Part shown: positions 7,829 through 8,270 of the stretch, in pieces
Numbering within the stretch: the stretch's first letter is position 1
Layout of the letters: each line of letters begins with the position of its first letter
NCBI GenBank assembly: GCA_003476685.1
Contig: DMVN01000072.1
Coordinates: 1 to 8,270, forward strand
Length of the DNA stretch: 8,270 bases
Reading direction: 5' to 3'
DNA from: Acidobacteriota bacterium
GTDB lineage: Bacteria; Acidobacteriota; Aminicenantia; Aminicenantales; Saccharicenantaceae
Made by a program: the position numbers and the translations under genes
Notes under the pieces: generated by a model
The model's input: only the letters and a program-made list of their open reading frames with translations
Database searches by the model: none
What the model was told of the DNA's origin: nothing

Positions 7829-8270
7829 TTTTTCTTAAAAAGATCGCTCCATAAAGAAATTTCCAACGGAGTCGAGTCTTCAGCCTGTTTATGCAGCTCC
7901 CGTTCTTCCCGGTGGTCTTTGAGGGTTTGTTTCAGCTGTTTGAGAAATTCAAGGGTGCTCATGGACCTGGCCCCATGGCTCCTGGCGATTGCCTTCAACC
8001 CGCGGTCAGAACTGACCAGCAGGAAATAGCGCCGGTCTTTTTTCAGCGACAGCAGTTCTTCAATCAGCCGGTCGGCCGGCTGCCCCGGTTCTGGAAAAAG
8101 AACCGTGAATTTCGGGTTGAGCCTGATAACCTGCTCATCCAGCGGCGGCTTCCCGTCAAAAACCAGAAATATTCGGGACCGGGTAATCTTCTGAAAAAGG
8201 AGCAGCCGGGCGATCAACCGGTTGCGGCTGACCGGGTCAAATTTGAAATAGGGGTCGGCCTGTCCCATCA
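7825..8270 (-). CDS. NYN/PIN-fold (YacP-like) probable ribonuclease, 5' end beyond the window
   Basis: This is a partial gene; about 148 codons are visible. The sequence fits the NYN branch of the PIN-like nuclease fold seen in YacP-type proteins: IFLVFDGKPP (33-42 counted from the Met at 8268), an acidic PADRLIEE (64-71), and LLVSSDRGL (84-91), followed by a Ser/Thr-Leu-Glu-Phe step (TLEF) and a helical basic tail ending FKKK. The Met at 8266-8268 is probably not the start. The MGQ there matches the end of the DGxNLxGQ motif that opens these domains, and the missing Asp is a catalytic metal ligand. The frame stays open to the edge, so the true start lies a short way outside. Such proteins are expected to cleave RNA with a metal ion; the target is unknown. 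It is coupled to the DUF2520 gene by a 4-nt overlap. Confidence 0.75.
   Translation of the reverse strand, partial: MGQADPYFKFDPVSRNRLIARLLLFQKITRSRIFLVFDGKPPLDEQVIRLNPKFTVLFPEPGQPADRLIEELLSLKKDRRYFLLVSSDRGLKAIARSHGARSMSTLEFLKQLKQTLKDHREERELHKQAEDSTPLEISLWSDLFKKK

Overview
The window is tightly packed bacterial chromosome, with seven genes on both strands and no gap over about 170 bases. It looks like housekeeping DNA: I see no transposon, phage, CRISPR, tRNA or rRNA signal. MurB and NAD-dependent LigA mark it as a peptidoglycan-containing bacterium, and one protein carries a classic Sec signal peptide. The PATAN (DUF4388)-like/J-domain/TPR fusion and the stand-alone secreted TPR protein recall environmental deltaproteobacterial, acidobacterial or Aminicenantes-type genomes. 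That placement is an impression only, since no marker here decides the phylum.

Layout. (1) 1-1021, minus strand: a CN-hydrolase (nitrilase family) gene runs into the 5' end of nadE with an 11-nt overlap. Together they look like a split glutamine-dependent NAD+ synthetase. (2) 1022-1141: a 120-bp divergent control region holding opposed promoter candidates, a 9-bp direct repeat, and a hairpin followed by T5 in the CN-hydrolase leader. (3) 1142-2599, plus strand: a 485-aa PATAN-like + winged-helix-like + coiled-coil + J-domain + TPR protein. (4) 2601-4607, minus strand: full-length ligA, convergent with the previous gene at a 1-nt gap. (5) 4608-4713: a spacer with a 9-bp-stem hairpin. (6) 4714-5889, minus strand: a secreted TPR/coiled-coil protein of unknown job. 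(7) 5890-6057: an AT-rich divergent promoter region. (8) 6058-7002, plus strand: murB, apparently almost leaderless. (9) 6968-7828, minus strand: a Rossmann/DUF2520 protein whose 3' end overlaps the murB 3' end by 35 bp. It is preceded, through an ATGA overlap, by a NYN/PIN-type (YacP-like) ribonuclease-fold gene that runs off the right edge.

The genes do not form one pathway. The functional pairs are CN-hydrolase with NadE (ammonia supply for NAD+ synthesis) and the translationally coupled NYN and DUF2520 genes. LigA consumes the NAD+ that NadE makes, but their closeness is probably coincidental. I found no convincing new multi-gene system. The points most worth a second look are the split NadE with its attenuator-like leader, the PATAN-J-TPR fusion protein, and the overlapping convergent 3' ends.
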